From assembly GCA_964035795.1 (NCBI GenBank), contig OZ038322.1, forward strand, positions 22,181,918 through 22,245,917: a stretch of 64,000 bases of DNA. The letters run 5' to 3'. Below the pieces are notes generated by a model. That model was not told the origin of the DNA, made no database searches, and saw only the letters and a program-made list of their open reading frames with translations. The DNA is from Pterobdella sp. o SKG-2022. Its lineage: Eukaryota > Annelida > Clitellata > Hirudinida > Piscicolidae. Positions 63,480-64,000 of this stretch are shown piece after piece. Position numbers and translations under genes: made by a program. The number at the start of each line of letters is the position of its first letter. Position 1 is the stretch's first letter.

Positions 63480-63652
63480 CATACTGCAAATTATTTGAAC
63501 ACTAAAGGTAATTTTATTAAGTACAAAGCTTTTCATTAACAAAGTAATCTTAATTAAAGGAGTTCTTCAAGAAATTATGATAATGTTACTTTGTTAACGA
63601 AAAACTGTGTATTTAATAAAATTATTTTAGTGTTCAAATAATTTGCAGTATG
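63480..63652. mobile_element. Hairpin MITE, 173 bp
   Basis: The outer 25 bp at each end are exact reverse complements (CATACTGCAAATTATTTGAA then CACTA). The arms remain complementary, with a few mismatches, for about 70 bp to a ~30 bp centre. It has no coding capacity. The target-site duplication is unclear. Confidence 0.88.
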
Positions 63653-63963
63653 TACTTTGGCCAAAGAAGATTATTATGAAACATCATGTTATATAACTAC
63701 ATCTAATTGCCTTCCTAATCGGAGCAATAGTCTACTAAAAGTGAATAAAGATATAAATAAAAAACAACTAGCCTCCATCATCATCATTAACAAATAAGCA
63801 ATTGTTTTATTAAATAAAGAAGCTTTTTGATTCAGCGAAAAATCATTTTCAAGTGAATGAAACATTAGATAAGGCATTCACAGCTGATACACACTAAAAA
63901 CATTAACAAAAATTCCACAAAGATGTTCACACATCAGATTGAGACGCCAACAACCCCACACCA

Positions 63964-64000
63964 ACCATGGTGGCAAGTTGGTAGAGCATGCGTGCAGAAA
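63964..64000 (+). mobile_element. tRNA-like head (SINE or tRNA), cut by window end
   Basis: TGGCAAGTTGGTAGAGCATG matches a polymerase III A box and tRNA D arm with the normal GGTAGAGC core. What follows (CGTGCAGAAA) does not place a T before the anticodon, so a tRNA-derived SINE is more likely than a working tRNA. The B box would lie outside the window. Confidence 0.5.

Larger units (their letters stand above)
63388..64000 (-). other. FARSA intron (right end outside window)
   Basis: No further FARSA exon is recognisable between 63388 and the window edge. The intron holds a hairpin MITE (63480-63652) and the head of a tRNA-like element at the edge. Confidence 0.65.

Overview
This is nuclear DNA from a very AT-rich animal. 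The genes are split by many introns whose exon phases all agree. The window holds cadherin-superfamily genes and a homologue of the animal multisynthetase-complex scaffold AIMP2. LINE, Penelope-like and tRNA-derived SINE remnants sit in introns and spacers. The gene content fits a bilaterian invertebrate, and a flatworm or other lophotrochozoan is my best guess. No rRNA, mitochondrial gene or diagnostic marker is present, so the taxon is inference.

Layout, all protein genes on the minus strand. (1) 1-32320 is protocadherin B. Its first exon is 30218-32320, and at least 16 exons run leftward past the window edge. I could join 1,470 codons across 15 introns with consistent phase. They encode a signal peptide, a roughly 600-residue unstructured segment, cadherin repeats EC1-EC6 and the start of EC7. 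Its introns carry a decayed LINE, a Penelope-like GIY-YIG fragment, SINEs and hairpin elements. (2) 38888-47621 is protocadherin A, a head-to-tail paralogue of B. It has a signal peptide, seven EC repeats, one membrane span and a cytoplasmic tail that probably has alternative 3' exons. (3) 47622-61079 has no recognisable gene. It contains a long (AGT)n microsatellite and a 0.92 kb element with ~290 bp inverted arms. (4) 61112-62067 is AIMP2. Only about 180 bp upstream of it on the same strand lies (5) the 3' half of FARSA (cytosolic phenylalanyl-tRNA synthetase alpha subunit), 62248-63387, whose 5' exons lie beyond the right edge.

How the genes relate: the two protocadherins share intron positions and share a long charged insertion at the same place in EC4, so they look like an old tandem duplication of an adhesion receptor. 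FARSA and AIMP2 both serve tRNA aminoacylation. Their tight same-strand spacing, with a poly(A) signal inside the short gap, suggests co-transcription. The most interesting points are the oversized EC insertions (one with a furin-like site), the alternative cytoplasmic exons, the FARSA-AIMP2 operon-like pair, and two repeat families built around large hairpins.
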